Assembly: GCF_002157205.1 (NCBI RefSeq)
Contig: NZ_CP021358.1
Location: forward strand, 1,798,001 to 1,862,000
Direction: 5' to 3'
DNA: 64,000 nucleotides
Source of the DNA: Kushneria marisflavi
GTDB lineage: Bacteria; Pseudomonadota; Gammaproteobacteria; Pseudomonadales; Halomonadaceae
Below are positions 1 through 8,419 of the stretch, piece after piece. The notes beneath the pieces are model-generated. The model saw only the letters and a program-made list of their open reading frames with translations, did not search any database and had not been told where the DNA came from. Position numbers and translations under genes: made by a program. The first letter of the stretch is position 1. Each line of letters starts with the position of its first letter.

Positions 1-974
1 CACAGCACCCCGATAAGCGCCCCCATCATGTAGATGCGACGCCGACCGAAACGATCGGCCAGCAGCGCAAACAGCGGGATGGTCACACAGCTGATGGCGC
101 CGACCAGCAATCCAATATTGAGAAAGAGTTCTCTGGAAAGCCTCAGCTGGCTGGTGGAATAACTCAACGCAAAGGTGGTCACGATATACATCGTGAAAAG
201 CTCGGCCAGTCGCAGCGCAATGATCTGCAAAAACGCCTTTGGATGACGGCTCAGCGCCTCGAGTACCGGCGGCCGGGCAGGTGCCTGCCCCTTTTTTTCG
301 ACGCTATCCTTGAACTCGGGTGACTCCTCAAGCCCCGCGCGTACCCAGAAGGCGATTCCCACCAGCACGATCGAAAACACAAACGGCAGCCGCCAGCCCC
401 AGCTTTGAAAGGCTGCATCATCCAGAAAATGGCTCAAAAGCGACACGCTGCCGGTGGCCAGAATCAGCCCCACCCCGTAGCCGACCTGTACGCCGCTGCT
501 ATAAAACGCCCGCCGATGCCCCGGGGCACTCTCGACCGCCATCAGTGCCGCGCCGCCCCACTCACCGCCCACGGCAAAGCCCTGAAGGGCGCGCAGTACC
601 ACCAGCAGGGTGGGTGCCCAGACGCCAATGCTGGCATAGGTCGGCAACACCCCGATCAGTGCCGTGGAAATGCCCATCAGCATGACCGTCAGTACCAGCA
701 TGCGCTTGCGTCCCAGCCGATCACCAAAATGGCCGAACACGACGCCGCCAAGCGGGCGAAACAAAAACCCCACGCCAAAAGTGGCCAGTGCCGCCAGAGT
801 ACCGGCCGCCGGGCTGACGTTGGGAAAGAACTGACCGTTGAAGACCAGCGCCGCCACGATGCCGTAGAGCAGGAAGTCATACCAGTCGACCACTGCCCCG
901 ACAAAGCTGCCCAGCGCCGCCCGCCGCGCCTGCTGCTCCCGGGTCAGCATTCCCGAACGACTTTCTGCACGCAT
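1..974 (-). CDS. MFS metabolite:H+ symporter (MHS/ShiA-ProP type), 3' end beyond window
   Basis: About 324 codons are visible, starting at the ATG at 972-974 and running off the left edge, so the C-terminal quarter is missing. An AAAGAGG Shine-Dalgarno sequence lies 9 nt before the start. The protein shows the typical loop 2-3 motif of the major facilitator superfamily (GHFGDRLGRKR) and a second copy in the other half (ADRFGRRR). The N-terminal DWYDFLLYG stretch and the GGEWGGAALMAVE segment are typical of the metabolite:H+ symporter subfamily, which carries shikimate, proline/betaine, citrate or ketoglutarate. It should be an inner-membrane proton symporter for a small organic acid or osmolyte. 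The substrate cannot be told from sequence. It is convergent with nothing visible and is followed upstream by the rhlE terminator. Confidence 0.85.
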   Translation of the reverse strand, partial: MRAESRSGMLTREQQARRAALGSFVGAVVDWYDFLLYGIVAALVFNGQFFPNVSPAAGTLAALATFGVGFLFRPLGGVVFGHFGDRLGRKRMLVLTVMLMGISTALIGVLPTYASIGVWAPTLLVVLRALQGFAVGGEWGGAALMAVESAPGHRRAFYSSGVQVGYGVGLILATGSVSLLSHFLDDAAFQSWGWRLPFVFSIVLVGIAFWVRAGLEESPEFKDSVEKKGQAPARPPVLEALSRHPKAFLQIIALRLAELFTMYIVTTFALSYSTSQLRLSRELFLNIGLLVGAISCVTIPLFALLADRFGRRRIYMMGALIGVL

Positions 975-1065
975 GATCACACGCCTCTTTAATCAGTGAT
1001 TCAATGAAGGTCAGCGACAATGCCACTGCTCACTGCAGGCGTCCACTGCCCGGCCGACATAAAAA

Positions 1066-1089
1066 AACCGCCTGCCGGAGCAGACGGTT
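1066..1089 (-). terminator. Rho-independent terminator of rhlE
   Basis: A 10-bp stem (one G-U pair) with a CGGA loop is followed, reading leftward, by a run of seven T. It lies 28 bp past the rhlE stop codon and fits an intrinsic terminator for that gene. Confidence 0.8.
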
Positions 1090-1116
1090 GTGATCACAAT
1101 GCGGTCTTTCGTATGG

Positions 1117-2493
1117 TCAGCGGTTGCCGCTGTTGTCGGCCGTACGAGGGCCGCTGCGACGACGGCGACGTGCCGGACGGGCCTGCTCATCACCGCTGCC
1201 ACCATTGCCGCCACTGCGTGAACGATTGCCTGGGCCGCTGCGACCGGCACCGCCGCCACTGCGCGCACCACCGCCGTTATTGCGACCGCTGCCCTGACGA
1301 CGCTGACCGCCGCCCGGGCGCTGTTCGCGCTCGTCCGGCGTTTCCGGCACGGCGCGGCTGAAGTCAAAGCCTTCGGCGCTGGCCACCGGAATGGCGCGAC
1401 CGATCAGCTTTTCGATCTGCTTGAGCTGGCCACGCTCATCGGGCATGACCAGTGACACGGCCTGACCGCTGGCACCGGCACGGCCGGTACGACCGATACG
1501 GTGAACATAGTCGGCCGGTGTCTTGGGCAGTTCGAAGTTGACCACGTTGGGCAGCTCGGAGATATCAATGCCGCGGGCCGCCACATCGGTGGCCACCATC
1601 ACTTGCACTTCCCCGCTCTTGAAGCCGGAAAGCGCGGCAGTTCGGGCATTCTGGCTCTTGTTGCCATGAATGGCCGCCGCCGTGATACCGGCCTTCTGCA
1701 GATGCTGGGTGACCCGGTTGGCCATGTGTTTGGTAGCCGTAAAGACCAGCGCCTGCGACCACTGATGATGCGTGATCAGGTGGGTCAAAAGCGCCATGCG
1801 CTGGGGCTTTTCAACCATATAGATCGACTGATCGACACTTTCGGCGGCGGTGTTACGCGGCGCCACGTCGATGCTGACCGGGTTGTCCAGCAGCGTGCCG
1901 GCCAGCTCGCGAATTTCTTTTGAGAAGGTCGCGGAAAAGAGCAGGTTCTGACGCTTTTTGGGCACCAGGCGCAGGATCTTCTTGATGTCGTGGATAAAGC
2001 CCATGTCCAGCATGCGGTCGGCTTCATCAAGCACCAGGGTTTCGACCTGATCGAGTCGCACGGCCTTTTGATTGACCAGATCCAGCAGACGGCCCGGGCA
2101 GGCCACCAGCACATCCACACCATCGCGCAGTCGCGCGATCTGCGGATTGACCTTGACGCCGCCGTAGACCACATCACTTTTCAGACGCGGCTTGAGATGG
2201 ACGCCGTACTTCTCGACCGACTCACCGATCTGAGCGGCAAGCTCACGCGTCGGGGTCAGGATCAGGGCGCGCACCGGACGCTTGTGGCCCTGAGGCTCAC
2301 GCGACAATCGCTCCAGAATCGGCAGCGTGAAGCCGGCCGTCTTGCCGGTACCGGTCTGGGCGGCCGCCAACACATCGCGACCTTCAAGACAGGCCGGAAT
2401 GGCCTTGGACTGAATGGGAGAAGGTGTCTGGTAGCCAGCATCTTCGAGAGCACGCAAAAGCTCGGGCGACAGCCCAAGTTGGGAAAATGACAT
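1117..2493 (-). CDS. rhlE: DEAD-box ATP-dependent RNA helicase, RhlE type
   Basis: 458 aa, close to the usual RhlE length. All helicase motifs are present in order: Q motif (FSQLGL...PIQ, residues 3-28), Walker A AQTGTGKT (45-52), PTRELA (81-86), [12 protein letters not shown] (156-159), SAT (187-189), [11 protein letters not shown] and [10 protein letters not shown]. From about residue 385 the protein becomes a low-complexity basic tail rich in Gly, Arg, Ser and Asn, typical of RNA-binding tails that let these helicases act on structured RNA during ribosome assembly, mRNA decay or cold adaptation. It stands alone with its own terminator. RhlE is preferred over SrmB or RhlB because of motif spacing and the Gly/Arg tail; the exact subfamily is an inference. 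Confidence 0.92.
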   Translation of the reverse strand: MSFSQLGLSPELLRALEDAGYQTPSPIQSKAIPACLEGRDVLAAAQTGTGKTAGFTLPILERLSREPQGHKRPVRALILTPTRELAAQIGESVEKYGVHLKPRLKSDVVYGGVKVNPQIARLRDGVDVLVACPGRLLDLVNQKAVRLDQVETLVLDEADRMLDMGFIHDIKKILRLVPKKRQNLLFSATFSKEIRELAGTLLDNPVSIDVAPRNTAAESVDQSIYMVEKPQRMALLTHLITHHQWSQALVFTATKHMANRVTQHLQKAGITAAAIHGNKSQNARTAALSGFKSGEVQVMVATDVAARGIDISELPNVVNFELPKTPADYVHRIGRTGRAGASGQAVSLVMPDERGQLKQIEKLIGRAIPVASAEGFDFSRAVPETPDEREQRPGGGQRRQGSGRNNGGGARSGGGAGRSGPGNRSRSGGNGGSGDEQARPARRRRRSGPRTADNSGNR

Positions 2494-2678
2494 CGACAGG
2501 TTGTCTCATGGCGCTATCGGATGCTGGCGTCTTCTTCGCGAGAGCGACAGCGCCGTGACAGCGCAGGGGGAATTTCAAATGACGGAGGCAGGCCAACGAC
2601 CTGCCCGTGCGAAGAGGAGTGCCAACATAGGGGATTTGTGCCCCGATTGCCAGCGTTATCGTATGACGCCGCAGGCGA

Positions 2679-4151
2679 TTACCGTGCCGTAACCGTCGCT
2701 TCGGCTTCCTCAGGGTCCTCGAAACGCAGCCCCCAGCCGGTGGCCGCAGCGAACAGCATGATCAAAAGCAGAAACCAGCCGTGGAACACATAAGGGAAGA
2801 CCTCGGTGGGCGCCACGACCGGCAGCCAGCCATACTGGCCCTGCATTGAGGTGATGGTGGCCCAGCCCAGCAGCACCGGCGCGCCCCAGGGAAAGATATA
2901 GCCCAGCGCCGAGGTCACGGCATCGAGCATATTGGCACGACGATAGCGGTGGATGCGGTATTTGCGACCCAGCTCGCGTACGAACGGCGCCGCGGCAATC
3001 TCGGCCGCCGTATTGATGGTAATTGCCGAATTCAAAAGCGCCACGATGCCCCAGATGGCCAGCTCTGTCCGACGTACGGAATCGCCAATCCAGCGCATCA
3101 GCCCTTTCGTGACGGCCGCCATGGTCCCGCCAAGCCTGAGCAGATGCGCCGTGGCCACGATCAACAGGATCAGAATGGCCATGTTGACGTAGCCGCTGAC
3201 ACCATCGACCAGCGCGCCGGTCACAACGGTGTCGCTGTCCGGATCAAAGGCCATGATCTCGCCCGGGGCGGCGAGCCCTGCCAGTACAATCATGACCGAG
3301 GCCGAGACAATCCCCCAGGTTAATGATGTGATCAGGTGATGACCGCTCAGGGCCAGTACCAGCACCAGCGCAAAGGGAATGAGCATCAAAAGGCCGGTCG
3401 GATCGGTCTGGGCCATCATGGCCTCAAGCGCGTCACCATTGCCCTCGACACTGCCGCTGGCATTGCCCAGCAAAACGAACAGCACCAGCGAAGGTACAGC
3501 TGCCATGATCGAGTACTTGAAACGACTTTTCACCACACCCGGCACGTCCGCCTCCTGGGTGGTGGCCGAAACAATGGTCGTGTCCGACACCGGCGCCAGG
3601 TTGTCGCCAAAGATCGCACCGGCCAGAATGGCGCCGAACAGCACCACCGGATCACAGCCCAGCGCCACACCGGCCGGGTACATCAGGGTAGAAAACGCCA
3701 CCGTGGTGCCATAGCCGGTCCCCACCGCGGTCGAAAATACTGCCGCCAGCACAAAGGTCAGCCCCACGAAGGCACCACCGGAGGCTCCGGAAATGCCGCC
3801 CAGCCAGACCAGGCCTTCTACCAGCCCACCGGTCTGGAGTACCTGTGCCAGCATGCCGGCGTAAAACCAGGCCACCACGGCGATCACACCGATCGGCTGA
3901 GCCATGCCGTCGAAAAGCCCCTGCGCGTAGTGTTCCCAGCGGCTTTTACAGAACAAAAGTCCCAGCGTCAGGCCAAACAGACAGCCCATGACCAGGCCAA
4001 TTTCGGAGGAGAGTCCCAGCACGCTGGTGATGATCGCCCAGCCGACAAAAAATATCAGGGGAATGGCAGCGCCCAGCGCGCCAAGGCGAAATTCCAGGCT
4101 CGTCTCCTTTTGAGCCGGGGTCGCGGTGCGGTTATCCGGTATATCGGTCAT
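2679..4151 (-). CDS. nhaC: Na+/H+ antiporter, NhaC family
   Basis: 490 aa from the ATG at 4149-4151; the frame stays open upstream to about 4310 but that extension is Arg/His-rich and not family-like. A GAAGAGA stretch precedes the chosen start. The protein is an integral membrane protein with about 11-12 hydrophobic segments. It carries features of the NhaC (TC 2.A.35) family, such as the GxxxGDNLAPVSDTT segment with acidic and polar residues inside a membrane span. The known role is exchange of cytoplasmic Na+ for H+ and pH/salt homeostasis, consistent with a salt-adapted host. Some NhaC relatives exchange organic anions or amino acids, so the substrate is probable rather than certain. It is divergent from the DUF445 gene across 245 bp. 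Confidence 0.85.
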   Translation of the reverse strand: MTDIPDNRTATPAQKETSLEFRLGALGAAIPLIFFVGWAIITSVLGLSSEIGLVMGCLFGLTLGLLFCKSRWEHYAQGLFDGMAQPIGVIAVVAWFYAGMLAQVLQTGGLVEGLVWLGGISGASGGAFVGLTFVLAAVFSTAVGTGYGTTVAFSTLMYPAGVALGCDPVVLFGAILAGAIFGDNLAPVSDTTIVSATTQEADVPGVVKSRFKYSIMAAVPSLVLFVLLGNASGSVEGNGDALEAMMAQTDPTGLLMLIPFALVLVLALSGHHLITSLTWGIVSASVMIVLAGLAAPGEIMAFDPDSDTVVTGALVDGVSGYVNMAILILLIVATAHLLRLGGTMAAVTKGLMRWIGDSVRRTELAIWGIVALLNSAITINTAAEIAAAPFVRELGRKYRIHRYRRANMLDAVTSALGYIFPWGAPVLLGWATITSMQGQYGWLPVVAPTEVFPYVFHGWFLLLIMLFAAATGWGLRFEDPEEAEATVTAR

Positions 4152-4396
4152 GCCGTCTCTTCTATCGTCGTTTGAAAACGCAAGGAGCAGAGGGTGTACT
4201 GTATCCCGACACGAGCTATCTACCCGCCGCCAGCGCGGATCATGTCTTGCACAATGGCGGTGCTGTATCAGGTTTTCATGAAGTGTGACCGGATCGAACA
4301 GACGGGACAACCGACCTGGACCAATGGGTAGTCAACATACAGGGCTGCCGCGCTGAGCCAGGCTCCCGGCAGAACCTTTTACACAGGAGCACCGGC

Positions 4397-5665
4397 TTGA
4401 CGCTGCCACATCACAACCGACGCCGTATTGCCACGCTCTGTCTGCTGGGGGCGCTGGTGTTATATGCCGTCAGCACCTGGTATCAGGGCCGTCTCCCGGC
4501 ACTGGAATACGTGTCGGCCTTTGCCGAGGCGGCGATGATCGGCGGGATCGCCGACTGGTTTGCCGTCACGGCGCTCTTTCGCCATCCGCTGGGGCTCAAA
4601 ATTCCTCACACGGCGATCATTCCGCGCAATCGGGCAAGACTGGGCCGAAGCCTGTCGGGATTCATTCGCGAGAATTTTCTGTCCGAGGCCTACGTGCGAG
4701 ACAGCGTTCGCCGCTTTGATGTGGCCGGCGCTCTGGCAGGCTGGCTGTCACGTCCGGAGCGGCGCGCGATGGTGGCGGAACGCCTGACCCAGGCGATGAG
4801 TACTTCACTGTCGGCGGTTCGCCAGAGTGCTGCACGGGACTTTCTGACCCGCACCCTGCGCCATCACCTGGGGCGCATCAATACTGCCCGTCTGATGGGC
4901 AGCGCCCTGAGCGTGCTGGCCGCCGAGGGGCGCCATCAAGTGCTGCTGGATGACTCACTGACCAGACTGTCACGCTGGCTCGAGGTCGAGGACAATCAGG
5001 AAAGGGTCAAGCACTTCATTACCGACACCGTGTTCAAGCTGTTCAACCCGCGCGTCATGGGTCGCGAAGTCAGCATGCACCGGCTGGCCGGCTGGCTGAT
5101 CAACGAACGCATCGTCGAGCAGAGTGCGCGCCTGATCAGCGAGGTCAGCGACGACCCCGACCATCCGTTGCGTCATCATCTCGATCGTCAGTTTGCCGAT
5201 TTCATTGAACAGCTGCGCCACGACCCGGCCTTTGCCCGGCGTCTTGACCGGCTGCGAGATGATCTGCTCGACAACGACCGCTTGAGCCATTACATCGCCG
5301 GCGTCTGGGAAGAGCTGATGGACTGGCTGGCTCGCGACCTGAAGGCACACGACTCACGCTCACGCGCCTGGATTGAGCACTTCATCGAGTACTATGCGCG
5401 AACGCTCGAGCATGACGCCCCGGCGCGTGATTGGCTCAACGAACAGGCCGTGACGCTGCTGCCGGCACTGGTCGAACGTAACGGACCGCGCATCGATGCC
5501 TACATCCAGCGCTACCTGGATAGCCTCGACAGCGATGAGATCGTCGATCAGATCGAGAAGAATGTCGGTAACGATCTGCAGTTCATCCGCATCAACGGCA
5601 CGCTGGTCGGGGGGCTGATCGGTTTGACCATTCACGCCGTGACGCAGCTGGTGCTGACGCTGTAA
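4397..5665 (+). CDS. DUF445 (YjiN-type) membrane-anchored protein
   Basis: 422 aa starting with TTG at 4397, supported by AGGAG 9 nt upstream. One transmembrane helix lies near residues 10-28 and another hydrophobic stretch near the C-terminus (LVGGLIGLTIHAVTQLVL). Between them is a long, charged helical region. The N-terminal block AAMIGGIADWFAVTALFRHPLGLKIPHTAIIPRN is characteristic of the DUF445 family (written here as a family block, residues about 45-78). The function of the family is not established; a role at the inner membrane is likely from the topology. It ends 29 bp before the convergent cupin gene. Confidence 0.85.
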   Translation: MTLPHHNRRRIATLCLLGALVLYAVSTWYQGRLPALEYVSAFAEAAMIGGIADWFAVTALFRHPLGLKIPHTAIIPRNRARLGRSLSGFIRENFLSEAYVRDSVRRFDVAGALAGWLSRPERRAMVAERLTQAMSTSLSAVRQSAARDFLTRTLRHHLGRINTARLMGSALSVLAAEGRHQVLLDDSLTRLSRWLEVEDNQERVKHFITDTVFKLFNPRVMGREVSMHRLAGWLINERIVEQSARLISEVSDDPDHPLRHHLDRQFADFIEQLRHDPAFARRLDRLRDDLLDNDRLSHYIAGVWEELMDWLARDLKAHDSRSRAWIEHFIEYYARTLEHDAPARDWLNEQAVTLLPALVERNGPRIDAYIQRYLDSLDSDEIVDQIEKNVGNDLQFIRINGTLVGGLIGLTIHAVTQLVLTL

Positions 5666-5694
5666 CGCCACGTCATCAGCCGCGTCCCGTCAGG

Positions 5695-6045
5695 TCACTC
5701 CAGGGTGATAAAGACCGAGCGGCGCGGCTTGCCATCCACGGCACGGCTGACATGGCCACGTCCGGTGGTGTCCTCGCAAAGCAGAATATCGCCGGTATTC
5801 AAACGCCGTGTTTCCCCGCTGCCCACGGTGATGTCCACGCTGCCATCGAGCATCAGGATGTACTGTCGCTGCGGCGCGTTGTGCCAGTTGTAGTCATAAT
5901 CAGGCGCGGTCTCCCTGAAAATAAGGCCGGTGGCCGCAATGGGGCTCGACAGCCGGCCGATCTCGGCATCGCCACCAACCTCGATTTCCAGATCCTCGAA
6001 ATGGGACTCACCGTCCTCACCGGAATACAGTCTCGTCACATGCAT
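5695..6045 (-). CDS. Small cupin-domain protein
   Basis: 116 aa from the ATG at 6043-6045 (MHVTRLYSGEDGESHFEDL). The open frame reaches 6177, but the upstream part is not cupin-like. The sequence shows a single jelly-roll cupin fold with WHNAPQRQYILMLDGSVDI followed by the second motif near GDILLCEDTTGRGH, giving His residues that could bind a metal. Stand-alone cupins of this size act as isomerases, dioxygenases or ligand sensors; no specific activity can be assigned. It lies convergent to the DUF445 gene, and a parS-like palindrome sits 136 bp upstream of its start. Confidence 0.75.
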   Translation of the reverse strand: MHVTRLYSGEDGESHFEDLEIEVGGDAEIGRLSSPIAATGLIFRETAPDYDYNWHNAPQRQYILMLDGSVDITVGSGETRRLNTGDILLCEDTTGRGHVSRAVDGKPRRSVFITLE

Positions 6046-6180
6046 CAGGGGCACTCTCGTTATGTTGCAGGAGCCGCCATGGTGCGTCCTTATGCCGATT
6101 CGACCTGTGCCGTTCATGCCTGATGCGACCAAATGGCATGGCCTCTTAAGCATCAATGCAGGAGAAGCATTGAGCATATC

Positions 6181-6200
6181 GATGTTTCACGTGAAACATC
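6181..6200. promoter_or_regulatory. parS-type centromere site 1
   Basis: A perfect 20-bp palindrome contains the 16-bp core TGTTTCACGTGAAACA, which matches the known ParB-binding consensus TGTTNCACGTGAAACA exactly. It lies between the cupin and SEC-C genes. ParB loading at such sites drives chromosome segregation, and in most bacteria they cluster near the replication origin. Confidence 0.85.
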
Positions 6201-6269
6201 CTGCTTCGCTCATCAAAAGTGCCTGCACCAGGTAAACGTGCTCGGCACGCGATGATCCATGCCTGCCTC

Positions 6270-6298
6270 AAAAGACACCGGCGCCTGAAGGCGCCGGT
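6270..6298 (-). terminator. Terminator of the SEC-C gene
   Basis: A 9-bp GC-rich stem (ACCGGCGCC / GGCGCCGGT) with a TGAA loop at 6277-6298 is followed leftward by a short CTTTT tract, 30 bp beyond the SEC-C stop codon. The T tract is short, so efficiency may be moderate. Confidence 0.6.
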
Positions 6299-6327
6299 AT
6301 CCTGCTCATGACTTCCCTGCCGGAGCG

Positions 6328-6513
6328 CTAGCCGCCGTGGCACTTCTTGAACTTGTTACCACTGCCACAGGGGCATGGGTCATTACGCCCGACATCCTTC
6401 AGGGCGTTGCGCGCGGGCTTTTGCGCGCCATGGTTGCAGTTCGGACCATGGACGTGACCATGGTGGTCATGGTCGTGGCGGCAGTTCGGGCCGTGAACGT
6501 GGGGCTGATTCAT
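6328..6513 (-). CDS. Small His/Cys-rich SEC-C motif protein
   Basis: 61 aa. The C-terminus carries a clean SEC-C zinc-binding motif ([17 protein letters not shown]), as found at the end of SecA and in YecA/YchJ-type proteins. The N-terminal half contains two copies of HVHGPNC separated by a stretch very rich in His and Asp, so the protein can offer many metal ligands in addition to the SEC-C zinc. A single-domain protein of this size is likely an accessory metal-binding or SecB/ribosome-interacting factor. No precise role can be given. It is transcribed alone toward its own terminator. Confidence 0.8.
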   Translation of the reverse strand: MNQPHVHGPNCRHDHDHHGHVHGPNCNHGAQKPARNALKDVGRNDPCPCGSGNKFKKCHGG

Positions 6514-6724
6514 GTGGTGGTTTCCAGTGTTCGTGACCCCACGATTATCGACGCTGGGGGATAAAAAAGAAGCCCCGAAGCGCTCGCCACTTTCAAAAGC
6601 CCGTGACAGGCGCCCTGCTCCGGCCGCAAATTTTTTCGTATTACACCGTTGAAACTCCGAAAACCAACCCTACCTTGCCTGACAGTGGCGCAGGAACAGA
6701 GGGCAGGAATATTTTCAGGGAAGA
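6514..6724. other. Gene-free stretch, no feature seen
   Basis: Between the start of the SEC-C gene and the promoter of the Hsp20 gene no codon-like frame is convincing; the one open frame across it has no ribosome binding site and a basic, low-quality composition. It probably holds the SEC-C promoter, but no clear -35/-10 pair could be chosen. Confidence 0.5.
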
Positions 6725-6753
6725 CTTGAAACGCCGACAGGCGCCACTATTTA
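6725..6753 (+). promoter_or_regulatory. Heat-shock (sigma-32-like) promoter of the Hsp20 gene
   Basis: CTTGAAA at 6725-6731 matches the sigma-32 -35 consensus. After a 12-bp spacer comes CCACTATTTA, a fair match to the CCCCATNTA -10. The same bases also give a sigma-70 pair (TTGAAA, 16 bp, TATTTA). The predicted transcript would carry an unusually long leader of about 110 nt before the Hsp20 start. Confidence 0.6.
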
Positions 6754-6848
6754 ACATAATGTTGCGACGACAGGCTCGACCAGAGCGGTCATCGCAAGTG
6801 CAGATGCCGCACTGCGGGTCTGCCAGTCCTTATCCAAGGTAGTGACGA

Positions 6849-6873
6849 ACTTTGCTGTCCATCAGGAGGTTTT
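6849..6873 (+). promoter_or_regulatory. ROSE-like RNA thermometer hairpin over the Hsp20 ribosome binding site
   Basis: The leader contains TTTGCT at 6851-6856 and the Shine-Dalgarno AGGAGG at 6864-6869, with a 7-nt loop between them. Pairing of UUGCU with AGGAG leaves the G-G opposition that is the hallmark of ROSE elements, and A-U pairs extend the stem toward the start codon. Such elements, known upstream of ibpA-type genes, hide the ribosome site at normal temperature and melt on heating. Confidence 0.7.
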
Positions 6874-7368
6874 ATGAACACCATGACCCTTTCTCCCCTC
6901 TTTCGTCGCAGCATCGGCTTTGATCGCTTGAACGATCTGTTTGAACAGGCCATTCACAACGACGTGCCCAGCTATCCGCCCTACAACGTCGAAAAGCATG
7001 GCGACAACGACTACCGCATTGCGGTCGCCACGGCCGGATTTGCAGAAGAAGCACTCGACATCAACGTCGAAAATCGCGTGTTGACCATTACCGGCGGGCG
7101 CGGTGACAACAACAGCGATGAGGCAACGGTCACCTATCTGCATCGCGGCATTTCCAGACGCGCGTTCCGGCTCTCCTTCCGGCTCGATGAGAACATCGAA
7201 GTCCAGGGCGCCCGGCTTGAAAACGGTCTTCTGATCGTGGATCTGCTGCGCGTGGTGCCCGAGCAGCAGCGCGCTCGCCAGATTCCGATCCAGTCAGGCC
7301 AGCGAGCGCTGACCGATCGCCCGGATCAGACCTCTCACGCTAAAACGCCAGAGCACGCCACTGCCTGA
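6874..7368 (+). CDS. ibpA: Small heat-shock protein, Hsp20/IbpA family
   Basis: 164 aa. The N-terminus (MNTMTLSPLFRRSIGFDRL) and the segment YPPYNVEK...YRIAVATAGF are typical of IbpA/IbpB. The alpha-crystallin domain spans about residues 35-130, and the conserved GLLIVDLLRVVPE and a C-terminal RQIPI (an I-x-I anchor) follow. The extra ~25 residues at the end are hydrophilic. The protein is an ATP-independent holdase that binds unfolding proteins and hands them to DnaK/ClpB. The start follows AGGAGG with a 4-nt spacer. Regulation is likely at two levels, by a heat-shock promoter and by a leader thermometer. Confidence 0.93.
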   Translation: MNTMTLSPLFRRSIGFDRLNDLFEQAIHNDVPSYPPYNVEKHGDNDYRIAVATAGFAEEALDINVENRVLTITGGRGDNNSDEATVTYLHRGISRRAFRLSFRLDENIEVQGARLENGLLIVDLLRVVPEQQRARQIPIQSGQRALTDRPDQTSHAKTPEHATA

Positions 7369-7420
7369 GGCGATCAATGCGCTCAATGAGCCGCGCATTG
7401 CCTCATGACATTGCCTCATG

Positions 7421-7454
7421 AAAAAAGGGCCCCGCCAGCGATGGCGGGGCCCTT
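7421..7454 (-). terminator. Strong terminator between Hsp20 and GntR genes
   Basis: A 13-bp perfect stem (7425-7437 with 7442-7454, GCGA loop) is followed leftward by six T, so it is a good terminator for the GntR gene read from the right. The stem could also slow transcription from the Hsp20 side, where no T run follows. Confidence 0.8.
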
Positions 7455-7477
7455 GTCATATGCCGCTCTGACAATCC

Positions 7478-8149
7478 CTAACCTGATGAAGCCTGACGCT
7501 CCCAGGCCGCCAGCACGATGCGCTCGGACTGGGCCAGATAGTGCTCCAGCAGGGCCACGGCCGCCCGGGTATCACCACCTTCAAAGGTTTCCAGCACCTG
7601 CTGGTTCATATCGACATAGGGGGCATGCAGCCACTCCTTGTCGGACATCAGTCCAAAGGCGAGGCGCAGCTCGGCCAGTACCTGGCGAAAGAAGCCATTG
7701 AGACGCGCACTGTCCGCCAGCGCCACGATCGCCCCGTGAAACGCCATGTTGGCCGTACCTACTGCCAGCCAGTCGCAGCGCGCGCCGTGTTCCTGCGCCG
7801 CCTCTACCGCCGCACGCATCTCCTTGACGGCCGGATGACTGGGCCATGCTTCTCCCAGCGCACGACACTCGATAAAGCGCCGCAGACGATAGATCTCGAC
7901 AATGGAGGCAGCATCGGGACGGGTCACGAAGACGCCGCGATTCGGCTGGTGCGTGACCAGTCCTTCATGGGCAAGCGTTCGAAAGGCCTCCCGGAGGGTA
8001 TTGCGTGACACGCCCAGTCGCTCACACAGCGCAACTTCCGAAAGCCTCTGCCCGGGGGCAAAGGCCCCTTCTACCAGCAGGCGACGAATGTTCGCCGTCA
8101 CGGTCTCTCCCAGCGATCTATTCCTGTCTTCCAGGGCCTGTTTTTTCAT
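7478..8149 (-). CDS. GntR-family regulator (FadR/FCD subfamily) of the lactam operon
   Basis: 223 aa from ATG 8147-8149 (a TTG three codons upstream is possible). The N-terminal winged helix-turn-helix covers about residues 15-75 (LSEVALCERLGVSRNTLREAFRTLAHEGLV), followed by an all-helical FCD ligand-binding domain with the expected metal-ligand positions (MAFHGAIVAL, and a C-terminal helix with H). It is divergent from the NRAMP-pxp operon, so it is the natural local regulator, probably a repressor relieved by a small carboxylic acid or lactam. A matching operator lies in the shared intergenic region. Confidence 0.88.
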   Translation of the reverse strand: MKKQALEDRNRSLGETVTANIRRLLVEGAFAPGQRLSEVALCERLGVSRNTLREAFRTLAHEGLVTHQPNRGVFVTRPDAASIVEIYRLRRFIECRALGEAWPSHPAVKEMRAAVEAAQEHGARCDWLAVGTANMAFHGAIVALADSARLNGFFRQVLAELRLAFGLMSDKEWLHAPYVDMNQQVLETFEGGDTRAAVALLEHYLAQSERIVLAAWERQASSG

Positions 8150-8308
8150 TAAACGCAATTCCGGTCATGACGTTGACTCAAGATCCCCAGTGTCCCGATA
8201 AAGGAGCCGGTCGACAAGCACGTGCCGTGCACCAAAAGGGCACACACACCCGTTCTGGTGCCCCCCAATGAAACACAAGTCGAATACCCTCCTGCGGCCG
8301 CCGGGTAT

Positions 8309-8321
8309 ATTGTTGAACAAT
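8309..8321. promoter_or_regulatory. Candidate GntR operator
   Basis: The inverted repeat ATTGTT-G-AACAAT fits the TNGT-N3-ACNA pattern bound by FadR-type GntR regulators. It lies about 100 bp before the transporter start and 160 bp before the regulator start, the expected place for control of both genes. Confidence 0.5.
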
Positions 8322-8419
8322 CGATACGGACAACACCTACAAAATCCGGTCGTTAAGCCCATTGTGGCACGCCAATTGCTGGTAAGGCCTGTCCCCCCTT
8401 CCCATTCGGAGTTCTGGAA

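Noticed and set aside
4152..4310. Longer N-terminus for the NhaC antiporter
   Set aside because: The extension is Arg/His/Cys-rich and lies outside the family boundary; ATG 4149-4151 has a ribosome site.
6603..6842. Short plus-strand frame upstream of the Hsp20 gene
   Set aside because: It overlaps the heat-shock promoter and leader, lacks a ribosome site and has no coding character.
7393..7420. Two copies of a 12-bp word near CATTGCCTCATGA after the Hsp20 gene
   Set aside because: Too short and isolated to be a meaningful repeat array; likely chance or slippage.
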